Below are positions 1 to 8,226 of a stretch of DNA of 64,000 bases, piece after piece. The notes below the pieces were generated by a model that was given only the letters and a program-made list of their open reading frames with translations, had not been told where the DNA came from and did no database searches. The stretch comes from Aldehydirespirator sp965248735 (GTDB taxonomy: Bacteria; Actinomycetota; Acidimicrobiia; Acidimicrobiales; Aldehydirespiratoraceae). The stretch spans positions 1,178,001-1,242,000 of the forward strand of contig OZ252146.1 in the NCBI GenBank assembly GCA_965248735.1. The letters run 5' to 3'. The position numbers and the translations under genes are program-made. Within the stretch, counting starts at the first letter, position 1. Every line of letters begins with the position of its first letter.

Positions 1-1002
1 GGCGGGGTGATGCGTGCCCTGCTGGACGAGCGGGCCTTCCCATTGGACGGGCTGCGCTTCTTCGCCTCGTCGCGCTCGGCCGGGCGCACCCTGCATTGGC
101 GGGACCGCGCCATCACCGTTGAGGACGCGGCCGCCGCCGACTACGCCGGTCTCGACGTGTGCCTGTTCTCGGCCGGGGGCACCACCAGCCGGGCCCTGGC
201 GGAGCGAGTCGCGGCGGCCGGTGCGGTCGTGATCGACAACTCCTCGGCCTGGCGACGCGACCCCGAGGTGCCGCTGGTGGTGTCGGAGGTCAACCCGCAC
301 GCGCTGGATTCGATCCCCAAGGGCATCGTCGCCAACCCCAACTGCACGACGATGGTGGCCATGCCGCCGTTGAAGCGCCTCGACGCCGAGGCGGGCCTGG
401 TGGCCATGGTGATCTCGACCTACCAGGCGGTCTCGGGCGCCGGTCTCGCCGGGGTGGACGAGCTGCACGAGCAGGTGCAGAAGGCGGGCGAGGACGCCCC
501 CTCCCTCACCTTCGACGGCAGCGCGGCCGGCTTGCAGGCGGGACAGAAGTTCTGCGAGCCGATTGCCTTCAACGTGATCCCGCTGGCCGGCTCGCTCGTC
601 GACGATGGCTCCGGGGAGACCGATGAGGAGCAGAAGCTCACCCACGAGAGCCGCAAGATCCTGGAGCTGCCCGGCCTGGTGGTAGCAACCACCTGCGTGC
701 GGGTGCCGGTGTACTGCGGGCACTCCCTGTCGATCAGCGCGTCGTTCGAGCGCCCGATCACCCCCGAGCGGGCGGTGGAGGTACTGGCCAGCGCGCCCGG
801 CGTGGTGCTTACCGACGTTCCCACCCCCCTGAAGGCGGCCGGCGACGATCCGTCGCATGTGGGCCGCATCCGGCGCGACCCGACCCGTACCAACGGCCTG
901 TCGCTGTTCGTGTCGGGCGACAATCTGCGCAAGGGAGCGGCCCTCAACGCCATCCAGATCGCGGAGGCCATGGTCGACCGCGGCCTCCTGCCCGCCGCCT
1001 AG
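1..1002 (+). CDS. asd: Aspartate-semialdehyde dehydrogenase, 5' end cut by window
   Basis: Reduces aspartyl phosphate to aspartate semialdehyde with NADPH, the branch step to lysine/diaminopimelate, threonine and methionine in the cytoplasm. The frame is open from the first base and the N-terminal GxTGxVG nucleotide loop lies off the window, so about 15 residues are missing; the internal GTG/ATG at 7-10 is not the true start. Counting from base 1, the catalytic Cys of the PNCTT motif is about residue 115 and the acid-base His in YCGHSLS about 241. Length and motif order fit the bacterial Asd family. The next gene begins 84 bp downstream in an unrelated module. Confidence 0.95.
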   Translation, partial: GGVMRALLDERAFPLDGLRFFASSRSAGRTLHWRDRAITVEDAAAADYAGLDVCLFSAGGTTSRALAERVAAAGAVVIDNSSAWRRDPEVPLVVSEVNPHALDSIPKGIVANPNCTTMVAMPPLKRLDAEAGLVAMVISTYQAVSGAGLAGVDELHEQVQKAGEDAPSLTFDGSAAGLQAGQKFCEPIAFNVIPLAGSLVDDGSGETDEEQKLTHESRKILELPGLVVATTCVRVPVYCGHSLSISASFERPITPERAVEVLASAPGVVLTDVPTPLKAAGDDPSHVGRIRRDPTRTNGLSLFVSGDNLRKGAALNAIQIAEAMVDRGLLPAA

Positions 1003-1086
1003 AGGCTGAGGTCGCCTCGGCGCATCGGCACCGCATCGGAGTCGAGTAGAAGCTCCCGTGTCGCACAGAAGCGCCGCCCGTTACTG

Positions 1087-2022
1087 ATGTCCTCCGAACC
1101 TGCTTGCGAGCGCTACATCGAGGTCGACGTCACGGGTTGGCGAGTGCTTGGCGATGAGTCTCTCGGGACGAAGCCCAAGCGTTGGCTCAGGGATCCGGTA
1201 GCCGGTGATCACTGGCTCATGAAGGATGCCACTTACAGCCAGCGGAACGACGGGACGCTCTACCGGAAGGGGGATGACTGGTCAGAGCGCATTGCCAGCG
1301 GGGTTGCTCAGCGTCTCGGTCTCCCCGCGGCTGCTACGGAGCTCGCCATTGCGAGTGTCGGCGAGCATCCGATTTACGGCGTGATCAGCAAGTCCATACT
1401 GGTCGCGCCCGCTGATGACGAGACGCATAGTGAGGAAGAACTGGTTGATGGCAACGAGCTCCTGCCCGATCCTGTGGTTGCGGGCCGTCGCGAGGGGTAC
1501 ACCGTCGAAGCGGTGCGGCGCGCGCTCGCTGGGGTCGGGCCCCCTGCCGACACGAAGAGGGATTACAGCGCTTGGGACGTCTTTGTTGGCTACCTCATCT
1601 TGGATGCCGTTGTGGGCAACACGGATCGACACGAGGAGAACTGGGCTGTGATCGACCGAGTCGGTGATCGCCGTCTCGCCCCAACATTTGATCATGCTTC
1701 CTGCTTGGGTTTCCAACTCGACGACCATCAAAGGCAGCGCCGTCTGCGCACTAACGACAGCGGTTACACGCCCGAGGCCTACGCCGACCGAGCTGGCTCG
1801 ACATTCCATGGCAGCCCGCATCCTGTCGCTGCCGCGGCGCACGCACTGACTATTTCCGACTCACGGGCTGGCCGTTTCTGGGTCAGCCGATGCGAGGATG
1901 TGGAGTCTCTCGTCGAGCCGGTGTGGATGGTTCCGCAGCACCGGATGTCGACGTCGGCACGCGAGTTCGCGGAGCGCGTCCTCCGACGGAATTGTCACCG
2001 TCTGCTTGAGGAGTCCCACTAG
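1087..2022 (+). CDS. HipA-like serine/threonine kinase
   Basis: A 311-residue protein with the catalytic half of a HipA kinase. The loop GNTDRHEENW puts the catalytic Asp near 180 and Asn near 185, and FDHASC holds the metal-binding Asp near 202; WLMKD near the N-terminus could supply the ATP-contacting Lys. It is shorter than E. coli HipA (440 residues) and lacks the N-terminal beta-barrel, which seems to sit on the next gene. HipA kinases phosphorylate translation factors such as GltX and cause growth arrest. Here no HipB-type HTH antitoxin is adjacent. The stop codon shares its last base with the GTG start of the HIRAN gene, so the two are translationally coupled. Confidence 0.8.
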   Translation: MSSEPACERYIEVDVTGWRVLGDESLGTKPKRWLRDPVAGDHWLMKDATYSQRNDGTLYRKGDDWSERIASGVAQRLGLPAAATELAIASVGEHPIYGVISKSILVAPADDETHSEEELVDGNELLPDPVVAGRREGYTVEAVRRALAGVGPPADTKRDYSAWDVFVGYLILDAVVGNTDRHEENWAVIDRVGDRRLAPTFDHASCLGFQLDDHQRQRRLRTNDSGYTPEAYADRAGSTFHGSPHPVAAAAHALTISDSRAGRFWVSRCEDVESLVEPVWMVPQHRMSTSAREFAERVLRRNCHRLLEESH

Positions 2023-2798
2023 TGTTGATGTCACACCCCGGCCGTACGGTGATTCCCATGTCCAAACACGGCGAGCGTCGCCTCTACACGACTTGGCGCA
2101 ACCCCGACGGCTTGATCCGCCCGGTGGGCGTGTTGACGCGTCGATCAACGACTGATGGAGAGTCCTACCGTTTCGTCTACCTAAAGGCAGCAGAACAATT
2201 TGACGGCTTCAAGTACCTTCCTGGCCTACCCGACTTACACAGCGTCTATGAGAGTGGGCGCCTGTTCCCGGTGTTCCGCAACCGGCTGATGCCGCGACGC
2301 AGGCCCGACTACGGCGACTTCCTCCAGAGACTTGCTCTAGACGTGGAGACGGATCCCTTCGAGGTTCTGATCCGCAGTGAGGGTTGGAGGGCGACGGATC
2401 GCATCGAGGTCTTCGCCCATCCCGATCGCACCTCTGATGGAAAGCTCACCACGCTGTTTTTCGTGCGCGGCATCCGTCATCGTGACGGCGCCGCCGAAGC
2501 TGTTAGCGAAGTGCAAACAGGCGATGTCCTGAGACTTGAGGACGAACCCAACAACCCCGTGAACCCGCGCGCGATCCTGGTAAGCACTCGTACGGACCGC
2601 AGAGTCGGCTGGGTACCGGACTGTCTGCTTGAGATGGTCCACGATCTTCGCGAGATGGCAGCCGTTGAGATCACGGCCGAACACGTCAATCCCGACACGT
2701 CTCCGCCCCACATGCAGTTGCTCTGCCGGCTGAGAGCGCCGTGGCCTAACGAATACGAGCCCCTTTCAGGACCCGATTATCAGCCCATCGCAGCCTGA
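2022..2798 (+). CDS. HIRAN-domain protein, putative partner of HipA-like kinase
   Basis: 258 residues. The N-terminal third (about 20-95) resembles the HipA N-terminal barrel, with a Y-x-F-x-Y stretch and an F-x-N-R-L-M-P segment. Residues about 150-225 look like a HIRAN domain (DEPNNPVNPRAILV, then VGWVPDCL), a fold that binds DNA ends or 3' single strands in HLTF/Rad5-type proteins. The GTG start at 2022 has a GAGGAG Shine-Dalgarno about 8 nt upstream; ATG at 2028 or 2058 is possible. The coupling suggests one functional unit, with the non-kinase half of HipA split off and joined to a DNA-binding domain. An antitoxin or targeting role is inference. Confidence 0.65.
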   Translation: MLMSHPGRTVIPMSKHGERRLYTTWRNPDGLIRPVGVLTRRSTTDGESYRFVYLKAAEQFDGFKYLPGLPDLHSVYESGRLFPVFRNRLMPRRRPDYGDFLQRLALDVETDPFEVLIRSEGWRATDRIEVFAHPDRTSDGKLTTLFFVRGIRHRDGAAEAVSEVQTGDVLRLEDEPNNPVNPRAILVSTRTDRRVGWVPDCLLEMVHDLREMAAVEITAEHVNPDTSPPHMQLLCRLRAPWPNEYEPLSGPDYQPIAA

Positions 2799-3064
2799 TC
2801 CGCCGGGCGCGTAAGACGATGCAATGGCGGAGAGCCCACCACGCCCCTGAGCATCGTCTGGGCCAGGTGGACGTGGGTGTCGACCAGGCCGGGCATCACG
2901 ATGTGGTCCGTGAGGTCGACCTCGGTGGCGTCGTGATAGCGACTCTTCAGCGCCGCGGTCTTGCCCACCGCTTCGATGCGGTCTCCAGAAACCACCACAG
3001 CGCTGTCTTCGATGATCTCCCGGTTCGGGTTCATCGTGATGATGGTCCCGTGGGCGAAGATCAT
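2780..3064 (-). pseudogene. N-terminal fragment of an amidohydrolase (cytosine/SAH deaminase-like)
   Basis: The first 74 codons are a normal start of the metal-dependent hydrolase family: an N-terminal beta-sandwich strand set, then MPGLVDTHVHLAQTMLRG with the His-x-His metal motif. After about position 2843 the similarity stops and 20 unrelated residues follow to the stop, whereas family members run about 440 residues. The break lies close to the 3' end of the HIRAN gene (convergent), so the HipA/HIRAN module probably replaced the rest of this gene. The product lacks all later metal ligands and cannot be active. Confidence 0.8.
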
Positions 3065-3078
3065 GGGCCCACACCGTA

Positions 3079-3182
3079 ATGGCCGCTACTCGGCGAGCTA
3101 GTTCGACTGGGCGTAGGCCGCGACTCGACGAGCTAGTCGACTGGGTGCCGGCCGCGACTTGGCGAGCTAGTTCGACTGAACG
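3079..3182. repeat. Three-copy tandem repeat, period 34-35 bp
   Basis: Three imperfect copies carry the shared core CGAGCTAG followed by TCGACTG; the cores begin at 3094, 3129 and 3163. The third copy contains the last codons and stop of the downstream-reading exporter gene (minus strand), so the array is a duplication of that gene's 3' end. Neither an inverted repeat nor spacers of varying sequence are present. Confidence 0.8.
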
Positions 3183-4012
3183 CCGGGTCGGCCTGCCGCG
3201 ATGGCTGCGATCACCAGGCCGATGCCGAGCGCCTCCTGACCGCTCGGCACTTGGGACAGAGCGGCCAGTCCCACGATCGTGGCCGTCACCGGCAGCAGCG
3301 CCTGGAGCAGGGCGAAGCGGTGAGGGTCGATCCGACGCATCACCGCTTGGTCGATGCGGTAGGGGATCACGTTGGACAGCAGTCCCGTGGCCAGCCCGAG
3401 GGCGAGCACCAGCGGGGAGTCCAGCGCCCCGGCTACCGCGGCGGTGCCGAAGGGACTGATGGCCACCGCGCCGGCCAGCATGCCCAGGCCCAGCCCGTCC
3501 ACCGAGGCCGGGCTCCGGGCCACCCGATGGCCGAGCAGGATGTAACCGGACCAGAACGCACCGGCCAGCAGCGCGAACCCCACCCCGGGCGCGGTGCCCT
3601 CGGTGGCCACCCCCGCCAGCACCAGCACTCCCGCCACGGCCAGCACCAGCGCCCCCGCCGAGCGCAGGGTGCGTGCCCCCAAGGCCGCCACCACCACCGG
3701 GCCGGTGAACTCGATGGCCACCGCGTTGCCCAGCGGCAGCCTGTCCATGGCCAGGTAGAAGCACAGGTTCATGGCGGCCAGGCTCACCCCGAAGGCGGCG
3801 GCCAGGCCCAGCTCGCGGGCCTGCCAGCGCCGCCGCCAGGAGCGTCGCAGCGCCACGATGACGGCCGCCGCGGCCAGAACCCTCAGCAGCGCCACCCCGC
3901 CCGGGGCCAGCTGGTCGAACAGCACAGCGGCCACGGCCGCCCCCAGGTACTGCGACACCGCTCCGACCATGAACAGCGGCTCCGGGGCGAGCGAGACCGG
4001 CCTGCGCATCAT
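3167..4012 (-). CDS. rhtA: EamA/DMT-family exporter, RhtA-like
   Basis: 281 residues with about ten hydrophobic segments in two EamA halves, a drug/metabolite transporter of the RhtA (threonine/homoserine exporter) type in the inner membrane. Typical marks are FYLAMDRLPLGNAVAIEFTG in the first half and SNVIPYRIDQ followed by LLQALLPV in the second. It probably exports an amino acid or related metabolite; the substrate cannot be read from sequence. The C-terminus runs directly into the three-copy tandem repeat. The symbol reflects family resemblance only. Confidence 0.8.
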   Translation of the reverse strand: MMRRPVSLAPEPLFMVGAVSQYLGAAVAAVLFDQLAPGGVALLRVLAAAAVIVALRRSWRRRWQARELGLAAAFGVSLAAMNLCFYLAMDRLPLGNAVAIEFTGPVVVAALGARTLRSAGALVLAVAGVLVLAGVATEGTAPGVGFALLAGAFWSGYILLGHRVARSPASVDGLGLGMLAGAVAISPFGTAAVAGALDSPLVLALGLATGLLSNVIPYRIDQAVMRRIDPHRFALLQALLPVTATIVGLAALSQVPSGQEALGIGLVIAAIAAGRPGVQSN

Positions 4013-4100
4013 CTCAGCATCGCAAGGGACGAGCTTCGCCGCCCGGAGCTGGCCGGAAGGCCGCCGGCCCGTGCATCAGCAGCGCCGGTAGCGTGAGGCC

Positions 4101-4598
4101 ATGACCCTCGACGACCAGCTTGTAAACCGGCTCACCTGGAAGATCCCCAATGCTCTGGCCCTGATCGGCTCGCGCTCAGGCACCGAGCGCAACGCCATGA
4201 CGGCGAGCTGGATCACGCAGCTGTCGATGGAGCCGGTCCTCATTGGTGTAGGCGTGGAAAATACGGCGGTGACTCATCGGCTCATCTCCGAAGGCGGCTC
4301 GTTCACCGTGAACCTGTGGAACGCGGAGGACACCAGGGTGTTCGTCAAGTTCTCCAAGCCTGCCGCCTACGCCGACGGAACCCTCAACGGCAGGGCCGTG
4401 AGGGAGGCGACCACCGGCGCACCGGTGTTCGAGGAGGCCATCGCCTGGATGGACTGCGAGGTGCGCCACGCCTTGGACCTGGGCACCCACACCCTGTTCG
4501 TGGGCGAACTCGTCGACGGCGCCATCCTCCTCGACGAGGCCCGCTCGGCCTCAATGAGCGACACCCGCATGAAATACGGAGGCGTCAAGCGCCACTGA
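4101..4598 (+). CDS. Flavin reductase-like domain protein
   Basis: 165 residues covering the whole flavin reductase-like (FMN-binding split-barrel) domain. It has the usual N-terminal P-N-A-L-A-L-I-G-S core, the NAMTASWITQLSMEP flavin-contact segment and a C-terminal LGTHTLFVGELVDG strand. Such proteins bind FMN and use NAD(P)H to supply reduced flavin to a partner oxygenase, or act as flavin-dependent reductases. It stands alone here, 88 bp past the divergent exporter. The HpaB-type monooxygenase 4 kb away would need a reductase, but a functional link is speculation. Confidence 0.85.
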   Translation: MTLDDQLVNRLTWKIPNALALIGSRSGTERNAMTASWITQLSMEPVLIGVGVENTAVTHRLISEGGSFTVNLWNAEDTRVFVKFSKPAAYADGTLNGRAVREATTGAPVFEEAIAWMDCEVRHALDLGTHTLFVGELVDGAILLDEARSASMSDTRMKYGGVKRH

Positions 4599-4666
4599 TC
4601 AGCGGCCGGATGCTGGGCGTTGCTCTTGAGGCGGTCGCGTGGGTGGCTTAGCGGTAATCACTCAAT

Positions 4667-4767
4667 ATGTAAATCTATTCTGTATTGCAGGCTTGTACGT
4701 GACGGGTTGTCTCGTGGTAAACCACATAAATGTAAAGTAACAACTCTTGTGAGCTGCTAATGTAAAT
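4667..4767 (+). promoter_or_regulatory. Three ATGTAAA motifs upstream of the AbiEi-like-Fic gene
   Basis: In an unusually AT-rich 120-bp gap the octamer ATGTAAA(T/G) occurs at 4667, 4730 and 4760. The spacings of 63 and 30 bp are close to whole helical turns. An imperfect palindrome GTGGT-AA-ACCAC sits at 4714-4725. The third motif ends two bases before the start codon. The arrangement looks like an operator set for autoregulation by the winged-helix N-terminus of the downstream protein; binding is inference. Confidence 0.4.
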
Positions 4768-4769
4768 AA

Positions 4770-6281
4770 ATGGCACGCCCGCGAGCTACGCCTTGGCCTA
4801 CCGGCCCCCGGACGGTGTTCTTTGACGATGTCGGCTCGCGGCCAATGATCTCCAGGGCTATCCGGGAGGGCAGAATTCGTCGACTCGCAACCAGGGTCTA
4901 CACCGCCGACCTCGTGAGTTCTCCTGAGGAGATCGTCCTTGAGAATCGTTGGCGCATCCTCGCCAGGGCTCTGCCCGGGGCCGTCATAGCGGACCGGTCC
5001 GCGGCGGAGGACGGCCGCATGGTCTCGGGCCGGTTGTTCGCGGTGTCGGATCTCCCCCGCAAGTCGATTCGACTGCCCGGCCTTGAGATACGAGTCCGGC
5101 CTGGCAAGCCGATCGAGACTCCCGTGCCCGATCTGCCGTGGCCCGAAGGGCTGAGAATGTCGAGCCCGTCCCGAACCCTGCTTGACAACCTCGCAGAGTC
5201 CCGCAGCCGGGCGGGGCGGGCGGGGCGCACCCTCAGCCTGGCGGAACTGGAGGACTGGCTGGCTCGCAAGGCGCTCGCTTGGGGTGCCGACCGCCTCGAG
5301 AGGCTGCGCCTTGACACCGTCTCGCTGGTGGAGGCCATGGGGGCTGGACGCCGGATGGACGCGGTAGGGCGGCTCTTCGACCAAGTGTCCGGGCGCTTGC
5401 CGCCTCGCCCCCGGGCGGGACCGCTCCTGCTGGCTTTCACCCAGGGTCGGGCCTGGGATGAGCGCCGGGTGGCCATGTTCGACCGAGCGGCCGGTGACTG
5501 TGCCCGGCTCGACTCGAGCCTGGTGCCCGAATGGCTCCCACCCCCGGAGCCTCCGGGTGAGTTGCCGTTCTACGAGAGCTACTTCTCCAACTACATCGAG
5601 GGCACCGAGTTCACCATCGATGAAGCCAGGCGGATCGTCGAGACCCAGCAGCCGCCCGCGGCCCGGCCCGCGGACGGCCATGACATTCTCGGCACGTACC
5701 GCTGCGTCTCGGACCCGATCGGGCGGAGAGCCACGTCGGATGACTCGGACGAAATGATTGGGTTCCTGATCGATCGCCACGGGACGATCCTGGCCGGCCG
5801 TTCCGACCAGGGGCCGGGATCCTGGAAGACGGAAGCGAACCGCGTTGGAGCGTACGACTTCGTGGCGCCGGAACTGGTTGAGGGCACCGTGCGCAAGGGA
5901 CTTGCACTCGTGGCAAGCATTCCTCCTGGGATCGGCCGGGCCCTCTACGTGATGTTCGTCGTGTTGGAGGTGCATCCCTTCCGTGACGGCAACGGCCGCG
6001 TGGCGCGCGTGATGATGAACGCTGAGTTGTCGGCGACGGATGCCTCGCGGATCGTGATTCCGAGCGTGTACCGCGACGAGTACATCTCCGGCCTGCGGCG
6101 CGCGTCGCTGAACGCCGGTGACCTCAGCGGGCTCGTCCGGGTCATGGCCCACGCCTGGCGATGGACAGCCGCCATGCCGTGGCCCGACCGAGCCGCGGTC
6201 GAGGGCCAGCTTGAGGCCACCAACGCGGTGCAGGATCCCCTAACCGCCCGGGAAGCGGGTCTCCACCTCGAGCTGCCTTGA
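4770..6281 (+). CDS. AbiEi-like winged-helix domain fused to Fic AMP-transferase
   Basis: 503 residues. Residues 1 to about 190 look like an AbiEi-type antitoxin/regulator: a winged helix with ISRAIREGRIRRLATRVYT, then an SPSRTLLDNL segment. Residues about 265-470 form a Fic domain with the intact catalytic motif HPFRDGNGR (His about 402). SNYIEG (Ser about 273, Glu about 277) fits the (S/T)xxxE(G/N) inhibitory helix, so it is a self-inhibited class II-like Fic. Fic enzymes transfer AMP from ATP to a hydroxyl of a target protein. The fusion places a type IV-antitoxin-like DNA-binding part and a Fic toxin-like part on one chain, probably self-regulating its promoter. The gene begins in low-GC DNA, a sign of a mobile module. 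Confidence 0.8.
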   Translation: MARPRATPWPTGPRTVFFDDVGSRPMISRAIREGRIRRLATRVYTADLVSSPEEIVLENRWRILARALPGAVIADRSAAEDGRMVSGRLFAVSDLPRKSIRLPGLEIRVRPGKPIETPVPDLPWPEGLRMSSPSRTLLDNLAESRSRAGRAGRTLSLAELEDWLARKALAWGADRLERLRLDTVSLVEAMGAGRRMDAVGRLFDQVSGRLPPRPRAGPLLLAFTQGRAWDERRVAMFDRAAGDCARLDSSLVPEWLPPPEPPGELPFYESYFSNYIEGTEFTIDEARRIVETQQPPAARPADGHDILGTYRCVSDPIGRRATSDDSDEMIGFLIDRHGTILAGRSDQGPGSWKTEANRVGAYDFVAPELVEGTVRKGLALVASIPPGIGRALYVMFVVLEVHPFRDGNGRVARVMMNAELSATDASRIVIPSVYRDEYISGLRRASLNAGDLSGLVRVMAHAWRWTAAMPWPDRAAVEGQLEATNAVQDPLTAREAGLHLELP

Positions 6282-6323
6282 CCGGCGCTGTCGGTGAGAA
6301 TGAGCCACCGACAAGTAGCTGGT

Positions 6324-6773
6324 CTAGGCGTAGAGGTGGGAGGCGCTCCCCATGGGGACCTGGCCCGGCTCGGGGTTGGTTACCAGCACCTCGCACTCCA
6401 TCCGGTCGGGGTCCCGGAAGAACAGGCTTAGCTTGCGGCCGAAGTCGGTGACGGTCCCGTCGGTGGCCCCGGCCGCCATGAGCCTGGCGCGGATCTCGCC
6501 GAAGTCCTCGATGCTGGCTGCGTGCAGCCCGATGTGGTCGAGCCGGCCCCGCCCGAACATCGGCGTCTGGTGGTCGGCCTGCTCGTTGTCGTCGATCTCG
6601 AAGACGTTGAGCTCCGTGGCCGGGCCGATGTTGATGACGGTCATGCGAGGCCCGCCGGGAAACTCCTCGCCGTCGCTCTCCACGGTGGCGCCGAACATTC
6701 CGATGTAGAAGCTCTGGAGCTGGTCGGAGTCGTTGGTTATCACGGCTACGTGGTCAAGTCCCTGGGTGAGCAT
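6324..6773 (-). CDS. VOC (glyoxalase/bleomycin resistance) family protein
   Basis: About 149 residues with two beta-alpha-beta-beta-beta repeats. The first starts LDHVAVITND, the second RLDHIGLHAAS, and the end is FFRDPDRMECEV, where the last Glu is the usual metal ligand. The ATG at 6773 is chosen because AGGAGG lies 11 nt upstream and the family begins here; the frame stays open further upstream but that part is low-complexity. VOC proteins bind divalent metal and act as dioxygenases, isomerases or resistance proteins; the substrate is unknown. It converges on the Fic gene and shares its strand with the MFS gene behind it. Confidence 0.85.
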   Translation of the reverse strand: MLTQGLDHVAVITNDSDQLQSFYIGMFGATVESDGEEFPGGPRMTVINIGPATELNVFEIDDNEQADHQTPMFGRGRLDHIGLHAASIEDFGEIRARLMAAGATDGTVTDFGRKLSLFFRDPDRMECEVLVTNPEPGQVPMGSASHLYA

Positions 6774-6901
6774 TAGGACTGCTCCCTCCTGTCTTGCCGA
6801 TGAATCGGCTTTCCGGTTGTGGCGTTGTCCTATCGGCGGTGCGTCGCAAATGCACACCCCGGTGGGCGCAGGTGAGGGCGCGGCCGCCGCCGACGGTGAC
6901 G

Positions 6902-8134
6902 TCAAGCGCCGCTGGGGCGGCCGGACTCGCTCAGGAGGCTCCGGCCGACGGCGAGGATGCCGAGCAGGGCAAACGCCGCGGTTCCGACCCCTACCGCGAC
7001 CAGGGCGGTGCGGCTGCCGAAGGCGTCCACCATCCAGCCCAGGATCGGACCCCCGACGGCGCGGGCCCCGACGAAGACGACCCCGTACACCGCGGACACC
7101 CGGCCCTGGAGCCGGGGATCGGCCGCCGTCTGGACCGAGGCGTTGGACAGGCTCAGGAATCCGCCGCCGATGGCGCCGACCACGAAGATGACAGCCATGC
7201 CCACGGCGAGTTGGTCAACTGCGGCCAGCGGAACCACGGCCACACCGAACACGGCCAGCAGGATCGCGAGGCTGCCCAGCCCCTCCCGCCTCGAAGCCGC
7301 CATGATCACCGAGCCGATCAGGCTGCCGATGCTCATCGCCAGCACAAGGATCCCGAATGTGGCCCCCCCGCTCTTGAGCTGCTTGTCGACGAGCACCGGT
7401 AGCAGCACCTCCAGGTTCCACCCGAACAGGGTGAATGAGCACAGCATGGCCAGCGGGATTGTCACCGCCGGGGTGCGCCGCAAGTAATCGAGCACCCGGC
7501 CTCCGGCCGCGCGGGCCTCGGCCGACACGGTCGCGGTGGTGGGGACCACCTGCAGAACCAGCATCGACGCGAACAATGAGACTGCGCCGTTGACGGCGAA
7601 GCAGGCCCATGGCGAGGCCAAGTACAGGAAGAGCGCAGCCAGTCCGCCTCCGAGGAACCGGCCCGTCGACATCACCGAGGTGTGGAGGCGGGCTGCTCGG
7701 TTGAGTCCGTCGACGGTGACCACGTCGCGCACGAAGGCGCGCCGCAATGGAGTGTCGATGGCGCCGATCACCCCCAGCACCGCGATGGCCCCGAATAACA
7801 GCCCGAGCGAAACGTCTTCGCCCATCGCGATCGTGGCCGCAGCCAGCCCGCTGGCCACGACGGCCTTCAAGAACTGCGTGGAGGCCAGCAGCAGGCGCCG
7901 GTCCATCCGGTCGGCCAGCGTTCCCGCCACCGGAGAGAGAAGGACTGCCAGGCCCGACCGGACTGCGGTGGTGATTCCCACCGCCAGAGCACTGTCGGTG
8001 ATCTCATACACCAGCCACAGCTCCGCAATGCGGTGAGCCCACATCCCGGTGGCGTGCAGGAGCTGCGCACCCGCGTAGCGGCGGAAGTTGGGGTTGCCCA
8101 GCGTGCTGGCCAGCCGGCCCAGAGCGCTTCTCAC
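6902..8134 (-). CDS. MFS exporter (EntS-like MFS_3)
   Basis: 410 residues with about twelve membrane segments. The N-terminal LGNPNFRRYAGAQLLHATG is typical of the enterobactin/EntS-like MFS branch, and the loop-2 motif appears as GTLADRMDRR. It is a proton-coupled efflux pump of the cytoplasmic membrane, substrate unknown. It is transcribed away from the HpaB operon; only 92 bp separate its start from the likely HpaB start and those bases carry the operon promoter and operator, so both could be controlled by the same regulator. Confidence 0.85.
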   Translation of the reverse strand: MRSALGRLASTLGNPNFRRYAGAQLLHATGMWAHRIAELWLVYEITDSALAVGITTAVRSGLAVLLSPVAGTLADRMDRRLLLASTQFLKAVVASGLAAATIAMGEDVSLGLLFGAIAVLGVIGAIDTPLRRAFVRDVVTVDGLNRAARLHTSVMSTGRFLGGGLAALFLYLASPWACFAVNGAVSLFASMLVLQVVPTTATVSAEARAAGGRVLDYLRRTPAVTIPLAMLCSFTLFGWNLEVLLPVLVDKQLKSGGATFGILVLAMSIGSLIGSVIMAASRREGLGSLAILLAVFGVAVVPLAAVDQLAVGMAVIFVVGAIGGGFLSLSNASVQTAADPRLQGRVSAVYGVVFVGARAVGGPILGWMVDAFGSRTALVAVGVGTAAFALLGILAVGRSLLSESGRPSGA

Positions 8135-8143
8135 TGCCCCAGT

Positions 8144-8172
8144 TTGACAGCGTGAGCAGGTTGTCAGACAAT
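8144..8172 (+). promoter_or_regulatory. Sigma-70-type promoter of the catabolic operon
   Basis: A perfect -35 box TTGACA (8144-8149) is followed, after 17 bp, by GACAAT (8167-8172), which matches the -10 consensus at four of six positions. Transcription would begin near 8179 and give a leader of about 48 nt before the ATG at 8227. Confidence 0.6.
8161..8171. promoter_or_regulatory. FadR/GntR-type operator palindrome
   Basis: TTGTCAGACAA is a palindrome with 5-bp arms around one base and fits the TNGTNNNACNA pattern known for FadR-subfamily GntR regulators. It overlaps the -10 box, so a bound regulator would block RNA polymerase. The likely ligand-responsive protein is the FadR-type regulator encoded four genes into the same transcript region. 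Confidence 0.55.
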
Positions 8173-8226
8173 CTGACCGGCAGCCAGGCCGATGTTTGGC
8201 GCGCCTCGGGTTCCGACGGAGGGCGG

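Noticed and set aside
3079..3182. Three-copy repeat as a micro-ORF relay like the others
   Set aside because: The units contain TAG stops but no start overlapping a stop on the coding strand, so no chain forms.
2766..3764. Long minus-strand frame across the amidohydrolase fragment and exporter gene
   Set aside because: Gly/Arg/Ala-rich shadow frame, crossed by two genes with proper family motifs in other frames.
8152..8226. GTG at 8152 as start of the HpaB-type gene
   Set aside because: It lies inside the promoter, upstream of the expected transcription start, and the later ATG has a good Shine-Dalgarno.
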